This document shows, in pieces, positions 50,942 through 59,236 of a DNA stretch of 64,000 nt. Under the pieces are notes generated by a model. That model saw only the letters and a program-made list of their open reading frames with translations, was not told the origin of the DNA and did not search any database. Positions within the stretch are counted from its first letter, which is position 1. The number at the start of each line of letters is the position of its first letter. Both the position numbers and the translations under genes were made by a program. This DNA is from Putridiphycobacter sp965230485 (GTDB taxonomy: Bacteria > Bacteroidota > Bacteroidia > Flavobacteriales_D > Crocinitomicaceae): positions 1-64,000 of the forward strand of contig CBDDLA010000001.1 of NCBI GenBank assembly GCA_965230485.1. Direction: 5' to 3'.

Positions 50942-50951
50942 ATTTTATACT

Positions 50952-51905
50952 ATGGGTATTTTTAATTTTTTCTCGAAAGATAAAAAGGAGTCTTTAGACA
51001 AAGGTCTAGAAAAAACGAAACAAAGCTTTTTATCTAAATTAACACGTACCGTTGTTGGTAAGTCGCGCGTTGATGCTGAAGTACTGGATAATTTAGAAGA
51101 AGTTTTGATTTCTTCGGATGTTGGCGTAGAGACCACTCTTAAAATTATTGATAGAATTGAAGAACGTGTCTCTAAAGATAAGTACGTTTCAACTGAGGAA
51201 TTGAATGGTATTCTCAAGTCAGAAATTGCCGCATTGCTAGAAGAAAACAATGCATCTTCTGTTAATGAGATTGTTATTCCAGAAGTGAATGATGGTCCAT
51301 ATGTGATTATGGTGGTTGGTGTAAACGGTGTAGGTAAAACCACAACAATTGGTAAGTTGGCGCACCAGTTCAAAAGCATGGGAAAAAATGTGGTATTAGG
51401 GGCGAGCGATACCTTTAGAGCCGCAGCAGTCGATCAATTAATAATCTGGGCAGATAGAGTAGGTGTACCAATTGTTCAGCAGGGCATGGGGGCAGATCCG
51501 GCTTCTGTGGCTTTCGATACTTTGCAATCAGCTAAAGCGCAAAATGCTGATGTTGTGATTATAGATACAGCGGGTAGATTGCATAATAAAGTCAACCTAA
51601 TGAATGAATTATCTAAAATTAAAAACGTCATGGACAAAATTGTTCCAGGCGCACCTCATGAAGTCATGTTGGTTTTAGATGGATCAACAGGTCAAAATGC
51701 CTTTGAACAAGCTAAACAATTCTCAATTGCTACAGATATTAGTGCTCTAGCCATTACAAAGTTAGACGGTACAGCAAAAGGAGGTGTGGTCATTGGTATT
51801 TCTGATCAAATGAAAATTCCTGTAAAATATATTGGTGTTGGAGAAGGTATGGAAGATCTTCAACTGTTTAATAAAACAGAGTTCGTAGATTCATTATTTA
51901 ATTAG
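50952..51905 (+). CDS. ftsY: Signal recognition particle receptor FtsY
   Basis: The start is ATG 50952 (MGIFNFFSKDKK), the usual beginning for family members without an acidic A domain; a longer frame from 50901 crosses the terminator hairpin. The NG GTPase domains contain GVNGVGKTTTIGKL (G1), DTFRAAAVDQL, DTAGRLHNK (G3) and TKLDGTAKGG (G4-G5 region). FtsY docks SRP-bound ribosomes at the Sec translocon. At 317 residues it is normal for Bacteroidota. It is followed by a secreted hydrolase and rimO. Confidence 0.98.
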   Translation: MGIFNFFSKDKKESLDKGLEKTKQSFLSKLTRTVVGKSRVDAEVLDNLEEVLISSDVGVETTLKIIDRIEERVSKDKYVSTEELNGILKSEIAALLEENNASSVNEIVIPEVNDGPYVIMVVGVNGVGKTTTIGKLAHQFKSMGKNVVLGASDTFRAAAVDQLIIWADRVGVPIVQQGMGADPASVAFDTLQSAKAQNADVVIIDTAGRLHNKVNLMNELSKIKNVMDKIVPGAPHEVMLVLDGSTGQNAFEQAKQFSIATDISALAITKLDGTAKGGVVIGISDQMKIPVKYIGVGEGMEDLQLFNKTEFVDSLFN

Positions 51906-51910
51906 TACCC

Positions 51911-52648
51911 ATGAAAGCAATCATATCAATACTTTTAATTTTAACTAGTGTGATCGGTCATACGAAAGAGACCATTAGTTTTAAAACAGCCGATAATATT
52001 GAAATGACAGCTGATCTTTATTTAACTTCATCATTAGATAACCCGTTTATTATTTTATGTCATCAAGCAGGATGGAGCAGAGGAGAATATATCGAAATAG
52101 CACCGAAATTAAATGCACTGGGGTATAATTGTATGGCCATTGATCAAAGATCTGGAGGGGAAGTAAATGATGTGACCAACGAAACACATCAAAAAGCCAA
52201 AGCTAAAAATTTGAGTACTAATTATGTAGATGCTGAGGTAGATATTTTATCAGCGATTAACTACGTAAAGGCGCATTATGCTAAAGCTTCTAAACTCATT
52301 TTATGGGGAAGTTCATACTCAGCAGCATTAGTATTGAAAATTGCTGGAGAAAGAAATGATATCAGCGGCGTCTTGTCATTTTCACCTGGAGAATACTTTG
52401 CCAGATTTAATCAACCAGTAGATTATATCCAGCGGAGTGCAAGGCATATTGAAGTGCCAGTGTTTATAACTTCTAAGCGGAGTGAAAAACAAAATTGGTG
52501 GACCATCTATCAATCCATCAAATCAGTAACTAAGTCATATTTTTTGCCTAAAAAATCTGGCCAGCATGGCTCGAGAGCCCTTTGGGAAAAATTTGAAGAG
52601 CATAACAACTACTGGACAGCAGTTAAATCTTTTTTAAAGACCGTTTGA
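51911..52648 (+). CDS. Alpha/beta hydrolase, Sec-exported
   Basis: The signal peptide (MKAIISILLILTSVIGHT) precedes an alpha/beta hydrolase fold of dienelactone-hydrolase type. The oxyanion strand is FIILCHQAGWSRGEY, the nucleophile elbow WGSSYSAAL holds the catalytic Ser, and the C-terminal His is in KKSGQHGSRALWE. The acid residue is probably in the VPVFITSKRSEKQ region. Length 245. The substrate is unknown; the signal peptide suggests a periplasmic esterase. Only five bases separate it from ftsY and one base from rimO, so it is in the operon. Confidence 0.85.
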   Translation: MKAIISILLILTSVIGHTKETISFKTADNIEMTADLYLTSSLDNPFIILCHQAGWSRGEYIEIAPKLNALGYNCMAIDQRSGGEVNDVTNETHQKAKAKNLSTNYVDAEVDILSAINYVKAHYAKASKLILWGSSYSAALVLKIAGERNDISGVLSFSPGEYFARFNQPVDYIQRSARHIEVPVFITSKRSEKQNWWTIYQSIKSVTKSYFLPKKSGQHGSRALWEKFEEHNNYWTAVKSFLKTV

Positions 52649-52649
52649 T

Positions 52650-53966
52650 TTGAAAACAAAGACACTAAAAAAAAATAAAGTCAATATTGTGACTTTAGGT
52701 TGTTCAAAAAATACGTTCGATTCTGAAGTATTGATGACGCAGTTAAAAGCCAATTCATTTGATGTAGAGCATGAAGCTAAGCAGGATGATTCTGAAATTG
52801 TGGTGATTAATACTTGCGGTTTTATTGATAATGCAAAACAAGAATCGATTGATACGATTATTCGGTATGTTGATGCTAAAAAAGAAGGGGCTGTTGATAA
52901 AGTATTTGTAACCGGTTGCTTGTCGCAACGCTATAAAGATGACCTTGAAAAAGAAATTCCAGAAGTAGATGCTTATTTCGGAACCCGAGAGTTGCCAAGG
53001 TTATTGAAAACGCTAAAGGCGGACTATAAGAAAGAACTGGTAGGTGAAAGACTTCTTACCACCCCTTCTCACTATGCTTATTTTAAAATTGCAGAAGGAT
53101 GTGACAGACCATGCTCTTTTTGCGCCATTCCATTAATGCGGGGAAAGCACGTGTCTACCCCAATTGAAGATTTAGTGAACTCAGCTAAGAGTTTAGCCGC
53201 TAAAGGAGTAAAAGAATTAATTCTAATTGCTCAAGATTTGACCTATTATGGATTGGATATTTATAAGAAAAGAAATCTGGCTGAATTATTAGAGAATTTA
53301 GCTCAAATCGAAGGCATTGAATGGATTCGTTTGCACTATGCCTTTCCGTCGGGCTTCCCAATGGATGTTTTTGATGTGATGAATCAATACGATAATATTT
53401 GTTTCTATCTCGATATGCCATTACAACATGGTTCTACCGCTATGCTAAAAACCATGCGGCGAGGCATTACCCGTGAAAAAACAACTGCGCTTTTAAAAGA
53501 TATCCGTCAAAAGGTGCCCGGCATTGCAATCAGAACGTCATTGATTGTAGGATACCCAGGTGAAACAGAAGCTGATTTTAACGAAATGTTAGAATGGGTA
53601 GAAGAGATGCGATTTGACCGTCTGGGGGTCTTCCAATACTCACACGAGGAGAATACACATGCTTATAATTTTGAGGATAATGTATCAGCTGAATTGAAAA
53701 ATGAACGTGCGGAAACCATTATGGAATTACAAATGGGGATTTCTTACGAATTAAACCAATTAAAAGTAGGTAAAACCTTTAAAGTATTATTCGACAGGAT
53801 TGAAGGAGACTATTTTATTGGGAGAACTGAATTCGATTCACCTGATGTAGATAATGAGGTACTGGTGTTAAAAGATGAAAATACCTATCTTAGTATTGGC
53901 GATTTTGCCAATATCAATATTACCTCTGCTGATCATTATGATTTGTATGGGGAGGTGGTGAAATAA
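52650..53966 (+). CDS. rimO: Ribosomal protein uS12 methylthiotransferase RimO
   Basis: RimO is a radical-SAM enzyme that methylthiolates an aspartate of ribosomal protein uS12. It starts at TTG 52650; no suitable ATG lies near. Cys18, Cys56 and Cys90 ligate the N-terminal auxiliary cluster. Cys151, Cys155 and Cys158 (GCDRPCSFCAIP) ligate the SAM cluster. A TRAM domain ends the protein (residues ~375-438). At 438 residues it is full length. It lies one base after the hydrolase gene in the ftsY operon. Confidence 0.97.
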   Translation: MKTKTLKKNKVNIVTLGCSKNTFDSEVLMTQLKANSFDVEHEAKQDDSEIVVINTCGFIDNAKQESIDTIIRYVDAKKEGAVDKVFVTGCLSQRYKDDLEKEIPEVDAYFGTRELPRLLKTLKADYKKELVGERLLTTPSHYAYFKIAEGCDRPCSFCAIPLMRGKHVSTPIEDLVNSAKSLAAKGVKELILIAQDLTYYGLDIYKKRNLAELLENLAQIEGIEWIRLHYAFPSGFPMDVFDVMNQYDNICFYLDMPLQHGSTAMLKTMRRGITREKTTALLKDIRQKVPGIAIRTSLIVGYPGETEADFNEMLEWVEEMRFDRLGVFQYSHEENTHAYNFEDNVSAELKNERAETIMELQMGISYELNQLKVGKTFKVLFDRIEGDYFIGRTEFDSPDVDNEVLVLKDENTYLSIGDFANINITSADHYDLYGEVVK

Positions 53967-53975
53967 TTTTATCCT

Positions 53976-54491
53976 TTGAGAGCGTTTTTATCTTTTCTTT
54001 TAATTCTGATATATCAGTTTAATTTATACGCGCAAAAAGAAGATTCTATGCGGGTAAGTCAAATAGAGTATAATAGAAATGCTATTTACGGTGATGTTGG
54101 TACCATCATTGGTGTTTGGACAGCCACCGTGTTTTATGAGCGTACTTTATGGAATTTTAAATTTGAAAAAGAGTCGGGTAAAAAATCAAAAAAAAGAGAT
54201 TTATACCTTAATCCCTTTGTGAAAGTTGGTTATGGTGGACTAGCAGCCTTGCTTTTTGACGAAGGAACATATGCAATAGGCCAATTAGGTTTTTTACTTG
54301 GAGGTAATAAATCCTATTTTGAAGGCGCATTAGGTGGATTTTACAATATAGAACAAAGCATTTTTTTAAATGATTTTGTACCCTCATTTAGTGCTGGATA
54401 TCGAATGCAAAAAATAGATGGTCATTTTCTATTAAGAGCAGGTATCTCTTTGCCAGAAACAGTGTATTTTGGAATTGGTTTTGCTTTTTAA
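53976..54491 (+). CDS. Outer-membrane beta-barrel-like hypothetical protein
   Basis: The start is TTG 53976, which is the only one that keeps the signal peptide (RAFLSFLLILIYQFNLYA). The mature 150 residues contain alternating strands with Gly and aromatic residues (YLNPFVKVGYGGLAALLF, FEGALGGFYNIEQSIFL, LLRAGISLPETVYFGIGFAF), consistent with an 8-strand barrel that ends in Phe. It is 9 bases after rimO. The family is unrecognised. Role unknown. Confidence 0.7.
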   Translation: MRAFLSFLLILIYQFNLYAQKEDSMRVSQIEYNRNAIYGDVGTIIGVWTATVFYERTLWNFKFEKESGKKSKKRDLYLNPFVKVGYGGLAALLFDEGTYAIGQLGFLLGGNKSYFEGALGGFYNIEQSIFLNDFVPSFSAGYRMQKIDGHFLLRAGISLPETVYFGIGFAF

Positions 54492-54505
54492 TGAGCATTC
54501 TAACT

Positions 54506-54808
54506 TCATAACTTTTCTCCTTGAATGAGGATGGACGATTTGATTGATTTTTCTTTTAAATGTAAGAACTGTTTGCGCTCTTCATCCATTTTAAATCGGT
54601 CGAAATCTTCTTGACTATCAAATTCGACCAGGTGAATTTCGTACGGTTTTTCAATATTGGCTTCAACAATACTTTGATCATTAGGTCGGATCCTTAATGT
54701 CAGTCTGCCATTGTATTTAGAAATGATAGGAATGGATTTATGTTCAAATGCATTAAACGTTTCCTCATTGCCATCAATGATATAAATAAGTTGTGTGATG
54801 TAAATCAT
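54506..54808 (-). CDS. DUF1330-like dimeric alpha/beta-barrel protein
   Basis: The start is ATG 54808 (MIYITQLIYIIDG); an earlier in-frame ATG at 54832 would overlap the neighbouring stop. At about 100 residues it shows the ferredoxin-like pattern with TFNAFEHKSIPIISKYNGRL and YEIHLVEFDSQEDFDRFK motifs, typical of small DUF1330/antibiotic-monooxygenase-like proteins. No catalytic residues can be named. It lies 5 bases after the porin-like gene on the same strand and is probably co-transcribed. Confidence 0.75.
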   Translation of the reverse strand: MIYITQLIYIIDGNEETFNAFEHKSIPIISKYNGRLTLRIRPNDQSIVEANIEKPYEIHLVEFDSQEDFDRFKMDEERKQFLHLKEKSIKSSILIQGEKL

Positions 54809-54813
54809 TATGC

Positions 54814-55476
54814 TTACCTTAAAGTATACCATAACCCGACATTAGCGGAAACACCATGATGCCTAACCCCTGTACTCGAAAAAATTTCTTGGTTGGAAAT
54901 AGATGTCAGACTATGAGTATATATTAAATCAGAAAATAGAGTGATTTTATCAGTTGCGGTAAAACTTCCGCCAATTTCTATTAGACCACCTAAATCTAGT
55001 CTGGATGTATATTGGCTGATATCCGTTTTCATTGCTGGAATACCTTTTTTAGGAGGTAAACCTATTTCTGGATTAATGCTTTTGGCATTGACCAACAGGT
55101 TAGGAACAATACCAATATTCAAAAAGCCTTTGATTTTATTTCCTATTGTTCCTCCAACTTTCAAAGGGACCGACAAGTAATCATAATTATTTTTGATGGT
55201 CATGCTCCCTCCTGTGAAATTACCAGCAAAATCAGTAAAAAAAATAGTAGAGCGCATTCCCTTTTGCACGTATAGAAGATCAAAGCCCAGTTGAAAATGT
55301 TTACTCATCCTGTATTGGTATACCAAGCCGCCATTAAATCCAATTCTAGGGTCAAAATCAATAAAACTGTTCACATAATTGTTTAAACCAATACCGCCTT
55401 TGAATCCCACCTGATGTTGTTGTCCAATAGCGCTTATGGTTAATGTTAAGCTTAAAAGTGCAATTAAGTTTTTCAT
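54814..55476 (-). CDS. PorT-family outer membrane beta-barrel protein
   Basis: The signal peptide MKNLIALLSLTLTISAIG is followed by a barrel with the family's opening strand HQVGFKGGIGLNNYV, then FNGGLVYQYRM, FQLGFDLLYVQKGMRS and YDYLSVPLKVGG. The final strand SANVGLWYTLR ends the protein. Length 220 is typical of the OMP_b-brl_2/PorT-like family. Such proteins are porins or unassigned; the name does not imply a T9SS role. It is transcribed to the left. Confidence 0.85.
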   Translation of the reverse strand: MKNLIALLSLTLTISAIGQQHQVGFKGGIGLNNYVNSFIDFDPRIGFNGGLVYQYRMSKHFQLGFDLLYVQKGMRSTIFFTDFAGNFTGGSMTIKNNYDYLSVPLKVGGTIGNKIKGFLNIGIVPNLLVNAKSINPEIGLPPKKGIPAMKTDISQYTSRLDLGGLIEIGGSFTATDKITLFSDLIYTHSLTSISNQEIFSSTGVRHHGVSANVGLWYTLR

Positions 55477-55596
55477 AGTTCAATAGATATCAGGTAAGTA
55501 TAACGTTATTAAAAAGGGTTTATTTTATTCTTGCTAATATAATAAATTACTAATTCTCAAATAAAAACAGGTGTTCAGTCATTGAAATAGAATAAT

Positions 55597-55604
55597 TATA
55601 TTTG
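55597..55604 (+). promoter_or_regulatory. -7 element of the Rrf2 gene
   Basis: TATATTTG matches TAnnTTTG and ends seven bases before the ATG at 55612. A TTG nearby (55582-55584) is too close for a standard -33. Confidence 0.45.
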
Positions 55605-55611
55605 TGCTATC

Positions 55612-56019
55612 ATGCTTTCGAAGAAAACAAAATACGGACTTAAAGCACTGACATATATTGCTAAGCAAACACCCAATTTGCCAGTGCAAGTGGCAGTGAT
55701 TTCTGAAAGCGAAAATATTTCACACAAGTTTTTAGAAAGTATTTTACTCACCCTTAAGAAAGCTGGCTTTTTAGGATCTAAAAAAGGAAAGGGTGGAGGG
55801 TATTATCTTTTAAAGCCTGCCTCTGATATTATTATGACGGATGTCATCAGGCAACTAGAAGGTCCTATTGCTCTGGTGCCATGCGTGAGTCTAAATTATT
55901 ATGAAAAGTGTGATGATTGCCCTGATGAAGCAGCCTGTTCAGTACATAAATTAATGATTCAAGTAAGAGATAGTACGCTTAGTGTGTTAAGAAATAGTAC
56001 TCTAGCTGATATTGTTTAG
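55612..56019 (+). CDS. Rrf2-family transcriptional regulator (likely of sulfate assimilation)
   Basis: The protein has a winged helix (MLSKKTKYGLKALTYIAKQ, NISHKFLESILLTLKKAG) and the Rrf2 wing GKGGGYYLLKP. A C-terminal region carries four Cys (CVSLNYYEKCDDCPDEAAC), with the Cys spacing of Fe-S-binding members such as IscR and NsrR. At 135 residues it is full length. It sits 98 bases upstream of the DUF2061-cysHDN operon. There is a palindrome in between, so a cysteine- or sulfur-responsive repressor role is likely (compare CymR), though the effector is inferred. Confidence 0.9.
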   Translation: MLSKKTKYGLKALTYIAKQTPNLPVQVAVISESENISHKFLESILLTLKKAGFLGSKKGKGGGYYLLKPASDIIMTDVIRQLEGPIALVPCVSLNYYEKCDDCPDEAACSVHKLMIQVRDSTLSVLRNSTLADIV

Positions 56020-56068
56020 AATTTCATTTATTTTCTTTAAAAAATGATGCCAAATTAAAAAAAGAATA

Positions 56069-56103
56069 TACATTTGCACTTATTCCCTACTAAATCGATA
56101 GGG
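56069..56103 (+). promoter_or_regulatory. Promoter and candidate Rrf2 operator of the cys operon
   Basis: TACATTTG (56069-56076) matches the -7 consensus. CCCTA (56085-56089) and TAGGG (56099-56103) form an inverted repeat with a 9-base spacer just downstream of the expected start of transcription. This is a suitable position for a repressor block. The binding protein is inferred to be the adjacent Rrf2 regulator. Confidence 0.58.
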
Positions 56104-56117
56104 TAAATAGTTTAAAA

Positions 56118-56372
56118 ATGATAATTCTTAGTCATAATAGTCGAAACAGCAGAAGTTACAGTGCTGATAAATTAAGTGAAAAACCAATTAGAAGTATTGC
56201 TAAATCGCTCAGCTGGAGAACTATTGGAACGTTAGATACTATTTTAATTTCTTGGTTGATAACAGGTGCATTAAGTTTAGCCTTTTCAATCGGGGCTATT
56301 GAATTATTTACAAAAATGGGACTTTATTTCTTGCATGAAAGGGCCTGGAATATGATTAAATGGGGTAAGTAA
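56118..56372 (+). CDS. DUF2061 family membrane protein
   Basis: This is an 84-residue protein with two hydrophobic segments. The DUF2061 signature is KPIRSIAKSLSWRTIGTLDTI (read as RSIAKSLSWRTIGTLDT) followed by LISWLITGALSLAFSIGAIELF and a terminal HERAWNMIKWG. The family is often encoded at the head of sulfate-reduction gene clusters in Bacteroidota; its role is unknown, possibly sulfate or proton related. It is 12 bases before cysH, and the first gene of the operon. Confidence 0.9.
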   Translation: MIILSHNSRNSRSYSADKLSEKPIRSIAKSLSWRTIGTLDTILISWLITGALSLAFSIGAIELFTKMGLYFLHERAWNMIKWGK

Positions 56373-56383
56373 AAAACAAGGAG

Positions 56384-56992
56384 ATGAACTTAAAAGCAAT
56401 TAACGAGGAACTGAGAGACCAAACCCCTCATGACATTATTACCTGGGGAATGATTAATGCCATTGATCCAATAGTGACAACTAATTTTAGACCCTATGAG
56501 GGTGCTATTTTGCGAGCAGTGACGAATGTAAAAAAGGACATAAAAGTCATTTGGTGTGATACGGGTTATAATACCTCAAACACTTATAAGCATGCCAATC
56601 ATCTGATAGCTCAGTTTAACTTAAATATTCACCTGTATGTGCCTAAACAAACCGTTGCCTATAGAGACACCATAATGGGCATTCCTGAAGTAGATACACC
56701 TGATCATCTATTATTTTCGGAGCAGGTGAAATTAGAACCCTTTAAGCGAGCTATGAATGAGCACAAACCTGATGTTTGGTTCACAAATATTCGTAAGGGA
56801 CAGACTGCCTTCAGAGATAGTATTGACATTGTCTCAAAAACAAATGAAGGGATTCTTAAGATCAGTCCTTTCTATCATTGGTCAGATGCAGATTTGGATG
56901 AGTACCTGAATACACATCAAATTCCAAACGAATTTAAATATTTCGATCCCACTAAAGCTATGGCAAATAGAGAGTGTGGTATTCATAACTAA
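56384..56992 (+). CDS. cysH: Phosphoadenylyl-sulfate reductase
   Basis: CysH reduces PAPS (or APS) to sulfite with thioredoxin. The active-site loop RECGIHN holds the single catalytic Cys198. The CC and CxxC cysteines that ligate a [4Fe-4S] cluster in APS reductases are absent, so this copy matches the cluster-free PAPS type. At 202 residues it is short but complete: AITWGMINAIDPIVTTNF-like start and VIWCDTGYNTSNTY are present. It is 11 bases after the DUF2061 gene and six before cysD. No APS kinase (cysC) or sulfite reductase gene is in the window. Confidence 0.9.
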   Translation: MNLKAINEELRDQTPHDIITWGMINAIDPIVTTNFRPYEGAILRAVTNVKKDIKVIWCDTGYNTSNTYKHANHLIAQFNLNIHLYVPKQTVAYRDTIMGIPEVDTPDHLLFSEQVKLEPFKRAMNEHKPDVWFTNIRKGQTAFRDSIDIVSKTNEGILKISPFYHWSDADLDEYLNTHQIPNEFKYFDPTKAMANRECGIHN

Positions 56993-56998
56993 TAAAAA

Positions 56999-57901
56999 AT
57001 GAAAAAACGACTACAGATTAATCCCTTAGAGAGTGAATCTATTCATATTTTTCGCGAAGTTGTTTCGCAGTTCGAAAAACCGGTACTGTTATTTTCTGGA
57101 GGAAAAGATTCAATTACTTTAGTGAGGTTAGCTCAAAAAGCATTTTATCCAGCGAAAATTCCCTTTCCTCTTTTGCATATCGATACAGGTCATAACTTTC
57201 CTGAAACCATTGAATTTAGAGACAAACTGGTTAAGGAATTAGGTTTAGAATTGATAGTGCGGCATGTCCAAGACAATATTGATAGTGGAAAAGTAAAAGA
57301 AGAAACTGGCAAATACGCCAGCAGAAATATGCTACAAACCGAAACACTGTTGGATGCCATTGAAGAATATGGCTTTGATGCCTGCATTGGTGGTGCAAGG
57401 CGAGATGAGGAAAAGGCAAGGGCCAAAGAGCGCATTTTTTCTGTGAGGGATGATTTTGGGCAGTGGGATGAAAAAAATCAAAGACCAGAGGTATTTGATA
57501 TGCTAAATGGGAAAATAGAATTGGGACAAAATGTAAGGGTTTTTCCAATTTCTAATTGGACGGAATTAGACGTCTGGCGATACATTAAACAGGAAAATAT
57601 TAAAATACCATCCATTTATTTTGCTCATAAAAGAAAGACTTTCGTCAGGGATGGCTTAATCTGGTCGGCAGATGATCAAGTTGTTTTTAGAGATCAGGAT
57701 GAATTTGTAGAAACCCGACAAGTTCGATTCAGAACCGTTGGAGATATGAGTTGTACGGCAGCGGTTTTATCTGCTGCTACAACCATTGATAAAGTAGTAG
57801 AAGAGATAGAAGCCTCAACCATTTCAGAAAGAGGAGCTAGAATTGACGATAAAAGATCGGAGGCGGCCATGGAACACAGAAAAAAACAAGGATATTTTTA
57901 A
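56999..57901 (+). CDS. cysD: Sulfate adenylyltransferase subunit 2
   Basis: CysD is the catalytic ATP-pyrophosphatase subunit of ATP sulfurylase, activating sulfate to APS together with CysN. The SGGKDS P-loop of PP-loop ATPases is at residues 33-38, and GGARRDEEKARAKERIFS and the C-terminal FRTVGDMSCTAA are family markers. At 300 residues it is full length. It lies nine bases before cysN and six after cysH in the same operon. Confidence 0.98.
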   Translation: MKKRLQINPLESESIHIFREVVSQFEKPVLLFSGGKDSITLVRLAQKAFYPAKIPFPLLHIDTGHNFPETIEFRDKLVKELGLELIVRHVQDNIDSGKVKEETGKYASRNMLQTETLLDAIEEYGFDACIGGARRDEEKARAKERIFSVRDDFGQWDEKNQRPEVFDMLNGKIELGQNVRVFPISNWTELDVWRYIKQENIKIPSIYFAHKRKTFVRDGLIWSADDQVVFRDQDEFVETRQVRFRTVGDMSCTAAVLSAATTIDKVVEEIEASTISERGARIDDKRSEAAMEHRKKQGYF

Positions 57902-57910
57902 ATCAAAGAC

Positions 57911-59158
57911 ATGCAGGTATTAAAAATTGCAACGGCGGGAAGCGTAGATGATGGGAAAAGTACGCTCATTGGGCGTTTACTTTATGATACTAAATCGTTA
58001 ACAGACGATAAAATTGAGGCCATTGAAAAGAGCAGCCTGAAAAAAGGGTATGATTACCTCGATCTTTCAATGGCTACAGATGGTTTGGTTGCAGAACGGG
58101 AACAAGGTATTACCATTGATGTAGCCCATATCTACTGGGCAACTAAAAAAAGAAGTTACATTATTGCCGATACACCAGGACATATTGAATACACCAGAAA
58201 CATGGTGACTGGGGCTTCGACTTCTCAGGCAGCCATAATTCTAATTGATGCACGACATGGGGTTATTGAGCAAACCATCAGACATTTTTATATTAATAAT
58301 CTTTTAAGGATAAAAGATGTTGTTGTAGCCATCAATAAAATGGACCTCGTTGATTTCTCAGAATCTGTTTTCATAAAGGTTCAAAAAGACTTATTAAATA
58401 TAGCATCATCAAGTGCTTACAAGGATCAGACTTTAACATTTATTCCAATGAGTGCGCTCAAGGGAGATAATGTGGTTAAACCTTCTGAAAACATGAGTTG
58501 GTATCAAGGAAAAACCTTGTTAGAACATCTTGAAAATATAGAATCAAGCTCAGTATATGACAGGAGCGAGGCCAGGTTCCCCGTGCAAACAGTCATTCGG
58601 CCAAAATCTGAAAAATTTCATGACTACAGAGGATATGCAGGGAAACTTTATGGGAATGAATTAAATGTTGGTGATCAAGTCACTGTTTTGCCTTCTGGTA
58701 CTGCTTCGTCCATCAAAAATATTCAGTTTTTTGATGAAGAATTTGAAACTGCAGAGCCTGGAGATTCTATTATATTGACTCTAAATGACGATTTGAATGT
58801 AAGCAGGGGAGATATGATCGTAAAATCAAGCGAATTACCTAGAATAGATAAAACCATTGAAGCCACAATGTGTTGGATGGACCAGACACCGCTAGAAAAA
58901 GGATCGAAGTATATTTTGCAACATGGCATTCACCAGGTACTTTCAAAAGTAATAGATATAAAATTGGACGTCAATTCTAATATGTTGAGGCGGGGTAAGG
59001 CGTCTGAGGATTTATCAATTAATCAAATAGGTCGAGTTAGTTTTAAGTTAAATCAACCTATTTATCAGGATCGGTTCAGCGATAATAAACAAAATGGAAC
59101 ATTTATTTTAATTGATATTAAAACGAATACAACAGCTGGTGTTGGCTTTATAGACTGA
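57911..59158 (+). CDS. cysN: Sulfate adenylyltransferase subunit 1 (GTPase)
   Basis: CysN is an EF-Tu-like GTPase that drives sulfate activation by CysD. The P-loop GSVDDGKS is at 10-17, switch II DTPGH at 87-91 and NKMD at 142-145. The three beta-barrel domains follow. At 415 residues it ends without the fused APS kinase domain seen in NodQ-type proteins. It is the last gene of the operon; the 78 bases after it hold no hairpin that I could identify. Confidence 0.98.
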   Translation: MQVLKIATAGSVDDGKSTLIGRLLYDTKSLTDDKIEAIEKSSLKKGYDYLDLSMATDGLVAEREQGITIDVAHIYWATKKRSYIIADTPGHIEYTRNMVTGASTSQAAIILIDARHGVIEQTIRHFYINNLLRIKDVVVAINKMDLVDFSESVFIKVQKDLLNIASSSAYKDQTLTFIPMSALKGDNVVKPSENMSWYQGKTLLEHLENIESSSVYDRSEARFPVQTVIRPKSEKFHDYRGYAGKLYGNELNVGDQVTVLPSGTASSIKNIQFFDEEFETAEPGDSIILTLNDDLNVSRGDMIVKSSELPRIDKTIEATMCWMDQTPLEKGSKYILQHGIHQVLSKVIDIKLDVNSNMLRRGKASEDLSINQIGRVSFKLNQPIYQDRFSDNKQNGTFILIDIKTNTTAGVGFID

Positions 59159-59236
59159 TTCATAAACAAACTGTACTTTCGTTTTAAATACACAACCCTT
59201 TAAGGTCCAAAAACGTTTTATCTAAAACGGATTGAT

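Noticed and set aside
50945..51379. 144-codon antisense frame opposite ftsY
   Set aside because: It mirrors the codon bias of the conserved FtsY NG domain; no start context or recognisable domain.
54814..55476. T9SS component PorT
   Set aside because: The similarity is to the general PorT-family barrel; no other T9SS machinery genes are present and the protein is a common porin-like type.
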